From: Siphonodentalium dalli
Lineage: Eukaryota > Mollusca > Scaphopoda > Gadilida > Siphonodentaliidae
Assembly (NCBI GenBank): GCA_032622095.1
Contig: CP136061.1
Location: 232,684,944 to 232,748,943, forward strand
DNA: 64,000 bases
Direction of reading: 5' to 3'
Part shown: positions 12,119 through 21,456 of the stretch, piece after piece
Numbering within the stretch: position 1 is the stretch's first letter
Layout: every line of letters starts with the position of its first letter
Made by a program: the position numbers and the translations under genes
The notes under the pieces: model-generated
The model's database searches: none
Seen by the model: only the letters and a program-made list of their open reading frames with translations
What the model was told of the DNA's origin: nothing

Positions 12119-12911
12119 AGACCTATACCACAATATCTGTCAATCTATCGATAAAGGCCTCTTCACATGCGGCATATTTTGTGACATATCCAAAGCATTT
12201 GAAAGAGTATGGCACAAGGGGCTGATTTACAAACTTCAACGCTACGGTGTGGAGGGTCAGACATTACAATGGATCGAAGACTATCTATTAAACAGAAAAC
12301 AAAGTGTCCTGATAAATAATACCTTTTCCAGCTACGAGGTTATCTCCGCAGGAGTTCCCCAGGGATCTAATCTGGGCCCTTTTTTATTCCTCGTCTATAT
12401 AAACGATTTAGCAGATAATATTGACTCCATCACGAGAATGTACGCATATGATACTTGTATTATGAGCAGCCACTGGGATCTGGATGAACTTTCTAAAATT
12501 ATGAATAACGATTTGACGAAAATAACGACCTGGTCAAAAAACTGGCTCGTGAGCTTTAACCCAACCAAAACCGTAAGTATGTCTTTCTCGTTGACCCCAC
12601 CCTCTCCAGAAATACCAAACCTTAAATTTATAAACGACCCTATCAGCTTTGTGGAATCTCATAAACACCTTGGTCTTGAACTACAACAAAATCTAAACTG
12701 GAACATTCATATAGAAAGTACAGTGAAGAGGGTCGCCTCTCGTCTGGCCCAGTTGAGGCGATTTAAATATCAACTCGATAGAAAAACGCTCGAAAAGATA
12801 TACAAAACTTATATATTACCACTATTCGATTATTCTGATGTTGTATGGGACTGCGCACCGCGTTACCTATTAGACAAGCTCGACCGCCTCCATGCAGATG
12901 CTGCCGTATAG
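12119..12911 (+). pseudogene. LINE reverse transcriptase domain, inactivated
   Basis: Recognisable RT blocks in order: FCDISKAFERVWHKGL (motif A, with the catalytic Asp), GVPQGSNLGPFLF...YINDL (motif B), then MYAYDTCI where YADD or FADD is expected. Loss of the first Asp of the YXDD box would abolish polymerase activity even apart from the frameshifts. A HLGLELQQNLNW block and the thumb follow. The frame ends at a stop (12,909-12,911) caused by a one-base shift; the next frame carries on directly. Confidence 0.8.
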
Positions 12912-13630
12912 TCTCTGGACTGACACGCTCGGTTTCTAATTTTGTTGTCCTGCAGGAGGTAGGTTGGCTTTCTTTGGAAACGCGGCGCCAATACCACAAG
13001 CTTGAAGTGATTTACAAAATAGTAAAAAATGAATCGCCAAATTACTTATCTACCATCCTCCCACCCAGAGCTAGCCAGGTCTCATGTTATAATTTCAGAC
13101 GCCCGGGAAAATTCTATTGTTACAGATGCCACACTGAGCACTACAAAAAGTCCTTTTTGCCCTCGGCGATAGCTGATTGGAACAAAATCCCAACTGAAAT
13201 GACCGACGTTGTCCCTTTCTCTGACTTCAAATTCAATTTACGACTCGTATACCAACCCCCAAACCCCGTGAGCCCTCACTTCTATTCAGGTCTCAGACGA
13301 TATCATATGATACATTCCCGAATTCGAAACGGGTGCAGTGATCTTCGTGCTGATATGTATCAAAACTACATAGCCGAAAGTCCTGCTTGTAGTTGTGGGA
13401 ACCCTTTGGAAGATGCATACCATTTCTTTTTTATGTGTCCTTTATATCAAAATGAACTTGACGATAAGTTAAACCGCGAACGCTTCATTATAACCGACAT
13501 CGATCAGTTTCTTTTCGGGATATCGTACATCTCAATTCCGGAGAATATAAGGTTTTTCCAAATAGTGCAACAGTATATTGCTGCGACAAAACGCTTCGAT
13601 TCAAGAACGTCTGGCTGCGTTGACATATAG
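12903..13630 (+). pseudogene. LINE C-terminal region
   Basis: This frame continues the RT frame after a single-base indel near 12,905. The C-terminal part has CSCGNPLEDAYHFFFMCPLY, the cysteine/histidine motif usual near the C-terminus of such LINE proteins. It ends at a stop at 13,630. It was part of one ORF2 protein, not a separate gene. Confidence 0.75.
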
Positions 13631-14136
13631 CCACAATCCAATGTCAACCACAAATCGCTCAATATACACCAAATACAAACATTGCTAGACACCCCTCCCT
13701 CATTCGGATTGCCACATCCATGCACCATTTGTATACACATCGATAATTTCTTCCAGCGTAACTGTCAAGGGCGTCATCTGGCGAATCGCCAAATTCACTA
13801 CTATACAAATTTAGCTTAACCTTACAGTCAAATGTTTGATACATACATAGCCTTGAAATCTATATTTACATCTTCCTTAAATATCACAATAGATATAGAT
13901 ATGCACATATTTATGCTCGTTCTAATTGGTAATCCATAAACATACGCTGAAAGATGTTATTCGACATAATGAAAATTCAAATTGTTTTCTCACCATGTAC
14001 AAACGTTTCTGTTATCGCCTTTTTGTCATCTTATAACAATGTATTGTCAATTTTGTACGGGAGAGGGACTACCTAAGTTGAAATAACTTGTGCCCCGATC
14101 CCTTTTGTATATTTATATACGAATAAAATATGTTTA
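13631..14136 (+). other. LINE 3' UTR
   Basis: Non-coding tail of the LINE. The last 80 bp match the isolated tail at 7436-7530, which fixes the 3' end at about 14,136 and shows that the family has dispersed copies. Confidence 0.6.
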
Positions 14137-14513
14137 AAGTACAATACATGTATAAAGTTCTTTATAAGCAGATAATGTGCGGGGTTGCGGGAGAACAGGC
14201 TGGTGTCTTATATTGCTGCAGTGTACTATACTATACATGTATATGGTAATACTATTGCAAAAAGCAATGAACAGAGACCCCCATCTCCAGAAAATACATG
14301 TATATGTTTATCCACAATATACTGAGGCGTATCCAACTGAAATTACTGTGAACATTCACCTTGCGACACATTCAGTATCGGGTTTCGCATTCAAAATTAA
14401 ACTCAACTATTCAAGTGAAAGAAATTCTTGCGACAAATATAATTCTCTTAAACTGTTTGGCGGTATAAGTGGTATAAGTGGAAAATCATATTTGTTTTCA
14501 GCAAAACGAGTTG

Positions 14514-14519
14514 TATGAA
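14514..14519. repeat. target-site duplication, left (TATGAA)
   Basis: TATGAA directly precedes the first base of the Polinton. The same six bases directly follow its last base at 27,641-27,646. Six-bp duplications are the rule for Polinton integration. Confidence 0.92.
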
Positions 14520-15010
14520 AGTAGTGTATAAGAATATCTAATTCGTATACTCTATAGAATTAAAGGTATTGTAAGTCATACTAAGCAAACTATTTCTAGG
14601 CAGATGGTTATAGTAAGTAAACTATTTCTAGGCAGATGGTATAGTAAGCAAACTATTTCTAGGCAGATGGTATAGTAAGCAAACTATTTCTAGGCAGATG
14701 ATATAGTCAGGCTAACTAGTAACTATTTGAAGGATTAGTACGCATGATTGAATACATGTATTGATATGTAGGTTAGTTATGATAGAATAGTCCTAAATGA
14801 GATGAATTATTCGCTAGTGAATAACCTCGTGCATGTAAAAAACCACAAGGCTAAAACACATGGAATATTTGTTAGTTTCGGAACTGTTTCTTCGTTAATG
14901 TAGATTTGTAGGTAACACTATTCGATCTCATAAAACTCGATATTACAGAGTCTCGTAGAAATCGAAATGTGGAACCCAACACTTTAGTTCCTTTAATGAA
15001 TATTAATAAT
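14520..15010 (+). repeat. Polinton left terminal inverted repeat
   Basis: About 490 bp that match the reverse complement of 27,150-27,640 with few differences; the inner boundary is near the attaataat at 15,002. Within it, at 14,580-14,712, are four head-to-tail copies of a 31-bp unit (agcaaactatttctaggcag core). The same array is in the other repeat. Confidence 0.92.
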
Positions 15011-15085
15011 ATATATCATAAACAAACACAATTATATCAATTTTTTGATCAATATTAAATACAAAATAAAACAAACATAATCAAA

Positions 15086-15343
15086 TCAATCTTTTTTAAG
15101 ATATGGACAGTCTGGTCTTAAATGATCTCCGTTACATTCATAACATCTAACACGAGTCTTTTTAAATTTATCAGCTGAATTCAATTTAGATATCCTATAC
15201 AAAATTTTAGCATTTTTATCAGCTAATATTGAAATTTGTTGTCCTATCTCTTCTATATCAGCCAAATTATCTAAAAGTTTTATTTTTAAACTCCCTCTGT
15301 TCTTTCCTTTCTGAGAAACTTCGAATTCACTTTCAGAAGACAT
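15086..15343 (-). CDS. small zinc-knuckle protein
   Basis: About 85 residues from the ATG at 15,343 (a second in-frame ATG lies at 15,373). The N-terminal two thirds is charged and likely helical. The C-terminus carries CYECNGDHLRPDC, a C-X2-C-X3-H-X4-C arrangement close to the retroviral CCHC knuckle (normally X4 before His). Such knuckles bind single-stranded nucleic acid. It is the last gene before the left terminal repeat, downstream of the protease on the same strand. A nucleic-acid-binding virion or packaging role is inference. Confidence 0.6.
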   Translation of the reverse strand: MSSESEFEVSQKGKNRGSLKIKLLDNLADIEEIGQQISILADKNAKILYRISKLNSADKFKKTRVRCYECNGDHLRPDCPYLKKD

Positions 15344-15397
15344 TTTGATTTTAAAAATATTATAAAAAAGCATTTCATTTATAGGAAGAAAAAAAAA

Positions 15398-15850
15398 CTA
15401 AATATCGAACAACACGGGTAGATGTTGTTTACACCAATTATAAACGTAAGTATCATTATGAAAACCGGGTTTATTTAAAACGTATAGACAGTCCAATCCT
15501 CTACAAGTATGATACAAATAATATAATACGAAATAACCACACAAAAAAGAAGATATATGTTGAATATAATTTGTACTATAATACAATCTACCATATTTAG
15601 CTAACATAATTTTCAACTGCTCAGATGGAGGTAATCCGATAGGATCAAAATATATTATAAAATTATCATCGCGTTTCCATATACATATCCAATGTTCACC
15701 ATCTAACCAAGATGGGTCAGTATTACAAATTAAACCTCTGTTCGGCTTAATAGTATCAGGTAATTCGTCCAAAGCATAAACGCCTATTATCATAGAATTC
15801 AAAACTGAGTCTGATTGTAATGCATCAGATATATCTAAGTTGCTCAACAT
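15398..15850 (-). CDS. PRO: adenain-type cysteine protease (capsid maturation)
   Basis: 150 residues from the ATG at 15,850; the frame extends upstream only to a GTG. The catalytic set of the adenovirus/Polinton protease family is present in order: His in GEHWICIW (about residue 53), Asp in YFDPIG (69), Gln in NYIQH (97) and Cys in SFLCGYF (104). The length is normal for Polinton proteases. By family knowledge it cleaves capsid precursors during virion maturation. It starts 4 bp after the stop of the major capsid gene, so the two are probably co-expressed. Confidence 0.9.
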   Translation of the reverse strand: MLSNLDISDALQSDSVLNSMIIGVYALDELPDTIKPNRGLICNTDPSWLDGEHWICIWKRDDNFIIYFDPIGLPPSEQLKIMLAKYGRLYYSTNYIQHISSFLCGYFVLYYLYHTCRGLDCLYVLNKPGFHNDTYVYNWCKQHLPVLFDI

Positions 15851-15854
15851 AATG

Positions 15855-17162
15855 TTAAAATATTCCACCCGTGTAAACGCTACGTTCCCCGCTAATTTCT
15901 ATAGAACTATCGTATTCGGCATATACTATTACATTTACTGTATCTGGTAAAGCTGTTGAAAATTTTGCACTTAACCGTGCACTACCTCGCTGTTTTGGGT
16001 GCCAAACTAAACTATCAGCATTATGATCTGCAGTTAAATCAAAACCGAAAGTTGTAAAACCATTGGCATAATCAAAAAAGCTAACTCTGAAAGATTGCTC
16101 GCAATATAATTTATTTATAGAATTCAAAAATGTGTAATATGAACCTACATATAAATCATCATCGAAAGTTTGTTCGTATTTATGCCCATTCACGGTTTTA
16201 CCATTAACAGACAATTCCATTTCGTAGCAATCATAATGTTTAAAATTAAAAGGAGAAGATGCTATAGTACCATTAAATGCTGTATTATCTACTAAAAATA
16301 TTAACACTCTCTTAGGAAGAAATGGATCACCCAAAAACAAATCGTCTTTAATCAAGCTTAAAGTCCTAGGTGCTACGCTAAATGTTTTTAACGAAACTCT
16401 ATCCAAAGGATATTGAGCATTGGTTCCACTTAATAACTTTTTGCTTATTTCATTTGAAGTGACATCACTTAACTCTACGGTTCGTACAAACAATTTAGTA
16501 TCTGACAGCTCAATCTTATACTCACCAGCACTACCTTGTAAACAAAAAGTAGGCTTTGATCTATGCAGTCTGAGTTTTATGGGTACGTTTGGAATTAACA
16601 ATTTTGGTTGATTAAACATGTCCAAATGTAGTTTACCGCATAATTGAAATTTTTTTCCAATATTACCGTCTTTAATTATTCCAAGTAACTGCCTACCTCT
16701 GGGAATGTCTGCCGGTACATCATCCAAAGTCCCACCTTTCTGAGGTATAAATAAAGTTGTTCTCTCTAATTGATTTTCTCTTGTAGAACTTAAGAAAGTT
16801 TCTATGTAAGATCTATAAGCATAATATCGACCAACTCCACATTCTACACCGTTTAATAATAAATCAGCTCTCTCGAATAAAGAATGAAGAAAATTATTTA
16901 TTGGAAAAGCGTGCTGATCGCCTGCGAAAACGGTTCCATCGGTTTTCGATATTTTAACGTCGGTTTGCAAATAACTTTCCGAAAGATCAACATAATGTGC
17001 AGATGGAGACTCTAAAAAGAACTCTAGTACGTTATTATTTGAATAATTTGAATTCGATGGATGTTTCTCTGTAAATGAACCGTCTATTATAGTTACCACA
17101 GTAGGTGGAATTTCAAAAACATCCACCTCACTCTTAGAAACTGGACAGCTGTTGGGATTCAT
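15855..17162 (-). CDS. MCP: Polinton major capsid protein (double jelly-roll)
   Basis: 435 residues from the ATG at 17,162. The pattern matches the conserved Polinton capsid family, often annotated in invertebrates as F54H12.2-like: NNFLHSLFERADLLLNG, then YYAYRSYIETFLSS at about residues 90-125, a LHLDMFNQ..LLIPNVPIKLRLHRS block near the middle, and NTAFNG...PFNFKHYDCYEMEL at about residues 290-320. By family knowledge this forms the icosahedral shell as trimers with two jelly-roll folds. Its stop lies 4 bp before the protease ATG and its start abuts the stop of the small basic protein upstream, so these genes are tightly packed. The frame is intact. Confidence 0.85.
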   Translation of the reverse strand: MNPNSCPVSKSEVDVFEIPPTVVTIIDGSFTEKHPSNSNYSNNNVLEFFLESPSAHYVDLSESYLQTDVKISKTDGTVFAGDQHAFPINNFLHSLFERADLLLNGVECGVGRYYAYRSYIETFLSSTRENQLERTTLFIPQKGGTLDDVPADIPRGRQLLGIIKDGNIGKKFQLCGKLHLDMFNQPKLLIPNVPIKLRLHRSKPTFCLQGSAGEYKIELSDTKLFVRTVELSDVTSNEISKKLLSGTNAQYPLDRVSLKTFSVAPRTLSLIKDDLFLGDPFLPKRVLIFLVDNTAFNGTIASSPFNFKHYDCYEMELSVNGKTVNGHKYEQTFDDDLYVGSYYTFLNSINKLYCEQSFRVSFFDYANGFTTFGFDLTADHNADSLVWHPKQRGSARLSAKFSTALPDTVNVIVYAEYDSSIEISGERSVYTGGIF

Positions 17163-17528
17163 TTATTCAAAAATATCACGTTTTGTTTTTCGTCTCTTCC
17201 TACGTCTTTTTGAAGGAATATCCGAATATTCTTGTAATTTACGTCTTTTTGATGGAATATCCGAATTATATTGTAATTTACGTTTAGGCCGTAAAAGATC
17301 TAAAGCTGCTTCTTTACCCCGAGTTCGAATAGATTCCGATAAATTTTGTCCACTCAATATATCGCTACCAACATTAGTGGCTGTTTCTAAACCCTTTGTT
17401 AAGAGAGATTTTCCCAGATTTTTTGCAATTGGCGCAATTGATCTGGCTAATTTGCCAAAAATAGAACCAAGTCCGTAACCTCTCTGATACCTATCTCCTA
17501 TAAAAATAGGAATAGGACTATTCGCCAT
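17163..17528 (-). CDS. small basic virion-core-like protein
   Basis: 121 residues. The N-terminal half is glycine-rich and amphipathic (GYGLGSIFGKLARSIAPIAK, then a TNVGSDILSGQNLSES block). The C-terminal third is strongly basic and contains a duplicated SDIPSKRRK-type segment, encoded by a visible DNA repeat at about 17,215-17,275. Recurrent Polinton proteins of this build are compared with adenovirus minor core or membrane-active proteins (pVI/pX); that equivalence is inference. It lies between the minor and major capsid genes, its stop directly adjoining the major capsid ATG. Confidence 0.7.
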   Translation of the reverse strand: MANSPIPIFIGDRYQRGYGLGSIFGKLARSIAPIAKNLGKSLLTKGLETATNVGSDILSGQNLSESIRTRGKEAALDLLRPKRKLQYNSDIPSKRRKLQEYSDIPSKRRRKRRKTKRDIFE

Positions 17529-17581
17529 AACTTTAAATAATGAAACATCTATTTATATACATATATATTTAATATCAATCC

Positions 17582-18670
17582 TTATCCAATCAAAATGCGT
17601 TTAAATAATAAAACTAGAACAGTTTTACCATAATCCGTCCAAGGAGGTGGCATACCTGTAGAATCACGAATATATATCGAAATAGTGTCAAAATTCTTAT
17701 GATGTATAGGAAAAAATTGCAAATTTGCGAATTCATAATATGTTGTTGATACAATATCATCAGAACGTGGGCATATTACTTTCAATAATTGCGAATTAGA
17801 ATCGCCTACTATACTATGTGTACATATATCTGAATAAATATAAAGAGCGTCTATATGATCCAATTGATTAGTTACAATTAAAAAACAGTCTTTGGATTTT
17901 CCACCGGTATCTTTTAATTTTAGTTGATAATTTTCACGCAAATTAAGAAGATATCCCAATTCAGAAGTCCTTGTAATTTGCAAATCCATCGCCAACGAAT
18001 AACGAGACATGCTTGTATGGTTTGCCATTTTAGTGAAACAAAGGTAGTTCACGTTTTGACGTTTTCTCACCTTAATGTCAATAACTACATCCCCGATTAA
18101 ATCCTCAAATATGGTTTGGGACTCTTTCGCATCGATTGAATTCAAACCTGGTTCGATTAATTTATATTTCGTCTTTTCTAATTCTGACATAAATTCAGAA
18201 TCTTTGTAAAAATGCAAAATTAATTTTCGTTGAACTAATTGCATCCTATCTATCAAATCTTCGAACGAACATTTGTCATCAAAAATAACACCATATTCAA
18301 TCTTTGTAAATACACTTTTCCTCCATCTAATCGGACCTTTAACCCGAAGTTTCCTAGCAATAATACCGTAATTGGGATCTCTAACAATTGGTAAATCAGT
18401 TTCTGGCGTCAAGAAATTCATATCCACCACTATTCCATAAACAAATGCATACGATTGATCATCTGTGGAAAAGGTAAAATTTCTTTGTTCCAGGAGCGGG
18501 CTTTTAAATCTGGTTGGAATAATGGCTGATGATAAAGCTACACACCAATCATCCTCCTGTAACCTAATCTCACTAGGCAAACTCACGGTATATTCAGATA
18601 GTGAATTTCTGAATAAATCACCAGAAACATTAGACGGTAAAGTCACCGAAAACAGGCCCGTTGCTTCCAT
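17582..18670 (-). CDS. mCP: Polinton minor capsid (penton-type) protein
   Basis: 362 residues from the ATG at 18,670. The N-terminus (FSVTLPSNVSGDLFRNSLSE, then a LPSEIRL..DWCVALSSAIIP segment) matches the conserved opening of the Polinton/adintovirus penton-like protein, where YVTLPSN..SMD and W.VGL..I..P are typical. By family knowledge it is a single jelly-roll protein at the capsid vertices. The frame is intact. Its start overlaps the end of a small membrane-protein ORF, and the small basic protein follows 53 bp downstream. Confidence 0.82.
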   Translation of the reverse strand: MEATGLFSVTLPSNVSGDLFRNSLSEYTVSLPSEIRLQEDDWCVALSSAIIPTRFKSPLLEQRNFTFSTDDQSYAFVYGIVVDMNFLTPETDLPIVRDPNYGIIARKLRVKGPIRWRKSVFTKIEYGVIFDDKCSFEDLIDRMQLVQRKLILHFYKDSEFMSELEKTKYKLIEPGLNSIDAKESQTIFEDLIGDVVIDIKVRKRQNVNYLCFTKMANHTSMSRYSLAMDLQITRTSELGYLLNLRENYQLKLKDTGGKSKDCFLIVTNQLDHIDALYIYSDICTHSIVGDSNSQLLKVICPRSDDIVSTTYYEFANLQFFPIHHKNFDTISIYIRDSTGMPPPWTDYGKTVLVLLFKRILIG

Positions 18671-18899
18671 GTTTACTTAATTTAGGAGATGGAGACAAAA
18701 GTCCAACAGAACCCGACAGTAAACTAATCCAAATAGACGGTGTGTCCACGCCGTGTATACTAATATTTAATATAGCAGAAACACATACTATATAAAGCAA
18801 AAATACTTGACTGATATACACAACCTGTCCTTTGGAAACTTTATTATTGAAAAAAGTCCATTTTGACGATTGTCGTTTTAATCTGAGGTCGTGATCCAT
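18630..18899 (-). CDS. putative small membrane protein
   Basis: About 89 residues from the ATG at 18,899; another in-frame ATG at 18,944 lies deeper inside the integrase gene. It fills the gap between integrase and penton genes and overlaps both by a few tens of bases. It has a basic N-terminus, one clear hydrophobic segment (VVYISQVFLLYIVCVSAILN) and a second weaker one (SIWISLLSGSVGLLS). Small membrane proteins are common in Polinton-type viruses, but I recognise no specific family. The tight, overlapping placement supports a real gene; chance is possible. Confidence 0.5.
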   Translation of the reverse strand: MDHDLRLKRQSSKWTFFNNKVSKGQVVYISQVFLLYIVCVSAILNISIHGVDTPSIWISLLSGSVGLLSPSPKLSKHGSNGPVFGDFTV

Positions 18900-19993
18900 T
18901 CTCTTGGAATGTACGAATCGAAACTGGCTGGATAGCCGCTCCATCTAACTTTTATTTGATCCCCGTCTCGTTCTAATACACGTTCAATTTTCCATATAGT
19001 ATCGGAATCAATCGTTACAGGTGATAACTCGCTCTCGTAGAATGTACCCAATATTTCCTCTGAATTGAGATCAGCTATTTTATATCTATGTGGTTTAGAA
19101 CCAGGTACCAAAGACGTAATCTTAAACACTTCATAAGTATAATTGGCCAAAAAACCCTTTTCAAACTTATTTTTTAATTTTACCAAGCGAACGCTCTCTC
19201 CCACTTTAAATTTTGCTTTTGTAAGTGGTAATTTATAAGTCTTCGATTCATTTCTAGCTGCAATTGCTTGCGATGTCAAACACGAGACATCTTTCGGTGC
19301 CATTTTAATCGCTCTGTGTATCTTCGAATTATAGGAATTCACCAATTTAGGCAAAACTGTTAAATAGCGCATAGATTTAGATTTGAAGAAATATTTATAC
19401 ATTTTAGACTTTAAAGAGCGTTGTACTCTCTCAACCAAAGCGGCTTTCGTGTCATAATTTCCCGTAGAATATAAATGTACACCATTCTTCTTCAGAAATT
19501 GCTTAACGTTAGCGTTGTAGAACTCGGTTCCGCGATCAACATGTATACCGTTCGGTCGTTTGCGCTGTTTAAAAATCATTTCTAAAGCCTTCATTATGGA
19601 AACACCAGTCTTGTTCTTTAATGGTTTAACAATTAAAAATCTTGAAAAGCAATCAATGCAAAACAACAGGTAGCAATAACCATCGTTTTGCTTGGATATA
19701 TTTCGCACATCACTCAAATCCATCTGCCATATATTATTTACAGAATAAGACTCTGTTCTTGACCTAGGAAATATTATTCGTTTCGGCCTGTGCAACGAGT
19801 ACGAATTTTGTTTTTGTAACCAAAGTCGAACATTTTTTCTCGATATTTTATTTTTTACTTCCTTATACAAATTATATTCAGATCCATAGGATGAGCGGTG
19901 AGATGGGTCGTAATAAATCGATGATAATAGATTATCAATTTGACGAGTCTGATGTCCATATAAAATGCTTCTGTTTTTTGCCTTTGGAGGCAT
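18878..19993 (-). CDS. INT: retroviral-type integrase with C-terminal chromodomain
   Basis: 371 residues from the ATG at 19,993; the frame opens slightly upstream at a TTG. The catalytic core has D in WQMDLSDV (about 92), D in GIHVDRGTEF (153) and E in ALVERVQ (188), with NSYNSKIHRAI after it. The C-terminus from about residue 333 (IWKIERVLERDG, then VRWSGYP and DSYIP.EWI) is a chromodomain. By family knowledge the enzyme joins element ends to the host with 6-bp staggering, matching the TATGAA duplication; the chromodomain may guide it to marked chromatin. All three catalytic residues are present. It lies mid-element, whereas many Polintons carry it near an end. Confidence 0.93.
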   Translation of the reverse strand: MPPKAKNRSILYGHQTRQIDNLLSSIYYDPSHRSSYGSEYNLYKEVKNKISRKNVRLWLQKQNSYSLHRPKRIIFPRSRTESYSVNNIWQMDLSDVRNISKQNDGYCYLLFCIDCFSRFLIVKPLKNKTGVSIMKALEMIFKQRKRPNGIHVDRGTEFYNANVKQFLKKNGVHLYSTGNYDTKAALVERVQRSLKSKMYKYFFKSKSMRYLTVLPKLVNSYNSKIHRAIKMAPKDVSCLTSQAIAARNESKTYKLPLTKAKFKVGESVRLVKLKNKFEKGFLANYTYEVFKITSLVPGSKPHRYKIADLNSEEILGTFYESELSPVTIDSDTIWKIERVLERDGDQIKVRWSGYPASFDSYIPREWITTSD

Positions 19994-20555
19994 CTGCAAC
20001 TATCAGATCCGCTTTACGATATTTATTTCCTATGAAATGTGTTGGTATATTATTATCTCGTAATGATCGGGACAAACTATCCCAATTTCTAAGTGAACTG
20101 GGTTTCCTGACCTTGCTAGAAGGTATTATATCATTTACCAAATCAGTTATGCTTCCGATTGGCTTGTCAGATAATGAAATCATTCCACCGTCGTTAATTT
20201 CAATTCCTGGCATTCTTTTTAAATGCGATAAAAATAACGAGCCTTTTTTCTGGTAAATTTTTGGCAAACTCTCAATCGCTAAATCAATTTGGTTAGGTTC
20301 AGATAAAGCGACGTCACCGGCAGGCTCTTTCGTGATTTTAACTGGAATCGGCGTTGTTTTTATAGAATTCTTAGCCATGTCATATTCAATAGACGTGGAA
20401 TTAATTTTTCTTTTCTTAACTGACTCGGGCATATCTTTATCGTCTAATATTTGATGCATTTTTTGTCTCACATCCTCTGTTTTCAACGATTGAATAGACT
20501 GAGAATTTTGCCAGTTTGCAAAAGTCTTAAAAGGCACCAAAACCATTTTTTCCAT
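19935..20555 (-). CDS. conserved Polinton protein of unknown role
   Basis: 206 residues from the ATG at 20,555. The pattern is one I associate with Polintons and adintoviruses: an N-terminal MVLVP segment, a short charged region near VRQKMHQILDDKDMPE, a central IESLPKIYQKKGSLFLSHLK block, a GSITDLVNDI motif, then a basic C-terminus. No enzyme motif is visible. The last 20 or so codons overlap the start of the integrase. Its place between two small virion-type genes suggests a structural or packaging role, which is inference. Confidence 0.65.
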   Translation of the reverse strand: MEKMVLVPFKTFANWQNSQSIQSLKTEDVRQKMHQILDDKDMPESVKKRKINSTSIEYDMAKNSIKTTPIPVKITKEPAGDVALSEPNQIDLAIESLPKIYQKKGSLFLSHLKRMPGIEINDGGMISLSDKPIGSITDLVNDIIPSSKVRKPSSLRNWDSLSRSLRDNNIPTHFIGNKYRKADLIVADASKGKKQKHFIWTSDSSN

Positions 20556-20557
20556 AT

Positions 20558-20875
20558 TCAGAAAACTTTGCCTAAAATATCTCCTAAAACAGGAATTAAA
20601 CTAGCAGCCAATGCAGCCAAAAAACCGCTGTGTTGTAATTTTTTTTTCCTGGTTTTAACAGGATTAGACTTCTTTGACAAATGACGAATAGAACTTTTAA
20701 ATGGTCTTAAATTAGCTTTAATTTTAGACGAGATTGGTACATTTCCTTTAAGCAAATTATTACAACATTCAGATAGACTGTCTAATCTCGGTCTGTTTAA
20801 TGCCCTCACGTCTCCAGTGCGTAACATGTATCTCAAATATTTTGCATTTTTTCTTAATTTCACGCTGGGGCCCAT
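20558..20875 (-). CDS. small basic protein with hydrophobic C-terminus
   Basis: 105 residues. The body is Lys/Arg-rich; a central CCNNLLKGNVPIS block and a C-terminal hydrophobic stretch (SGFLAALAASLIPVLGDIL) match a recurrent small Polinton/adenovirus-like virion protein. Function is inferred: nucleoprotein core or membrane interaction. It overlaps the end of the ATPase gene by 16 bp and ends 2 bp before the next gene, as expected in a compact late block. Confidence 0.65.
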   Translation of the reverse strand: MGPSVKLRKNAKYLRYMLRTGDVRALNRPRLDSLSECCNNLLKGNVPISSKIKANLRPFKSSIRHLSKKSNPVKTRKKKLQHSGFLAALAASLIPVLGDILGKVF

Positions 20876-21456
20876 ATCGTAGGATTTTCACTGAGCACGT
20901 CTGATCTCAATCGAAGGTTATCCGGACAAGTTTGGTTGAAATCCACCAGTAAATGAGAATATGGATCTGTTGTACACAATTTATATGCTTTTGATAAATT
21001 ATTAATACCGCATTGGGTAGATAAGAAATTTATCTGACCACAATCTCTAGGAGATTTGAATAAAATAAAATAATTCGCGTTTAACGATAATTTTCTACAT
21101 TTTCTTTCAAAAAGATTATGCGTCACGTATACCACACTACATCCTTCGTGATGTGATTTTCTAGCGAATATATCTGTTACATTATCGATCTCTTTGTCAA
21201 TATGATCCATATCATCCAATATTAATAAATCGCAATCGCACAACGATTCTGGAATTTGGTTTACTAATTCTACATTATCAGACACCTGTTGATCACAATT
21301 AGGAGTCACGTAAGTAATTTTTTCTGGAACTGGGAACATTAATTTATCTTTATTTTCGATTAGACTATATATAAACGTAGATTTCCCACTAGCTGAAGGG
21401 CCATTTATTATGGCCCTAAATATATCCTGAAAACATACGTAATTGTACGTTTTCAT
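20860..21456 (-). CDS. ATP: A32/FtsK-HerA-type DNA packaging ATPase
   Basis: 198 residues from the ATG at 21,456. Walker A is GPSASGKST at residues 19-27; Walker B is LLILDD at about 77-82. A VTHNLF segment follows at the sensor position. Length and motif spacing fit the Polinton packaging ATPase, which by family knowledge pumps DNA into the preformed capsid. The frame is intact. It heads a leftward block of packed genes. Confidence 0.92.
   Translation of the reverse strand: MKTYNYVCFQDIFRAIINGPSASGKSTFIYSLIENKDKLMFPVPEKITYVTPNCDQQVSDNVELVNQIPESLCDCDLLILDDMDHIDKEIDNVTDIFARKSHHEGCSVVYVTHNLFERKCRKLSLNANYFILFKSPRDCGQINFLSTQCGINNLSKAYKLCTTDPYSHLLVDFNQTCPDNLRLRSDVLSENPTIWAPA

Larger units (their letters stand above)
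12070..14136 (+). mobile_element. 5'-truncated non-LTR retrotransposon (LINE)
   Basis: The element starts inside the reverse-transcriptase fingers (a GFLSGHNT block), runs through RT motifs and the C-terminal domain, then about 500 bp of 3' UTR ending aataaaatatgtttaaa. The endonuclease and ORF1 are absent. At least two frameshifts are visible, near 12,118 and near 12,905. The jockey/CR1-like arrangement suggests the clade only loosely. Confidence 0.8.
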
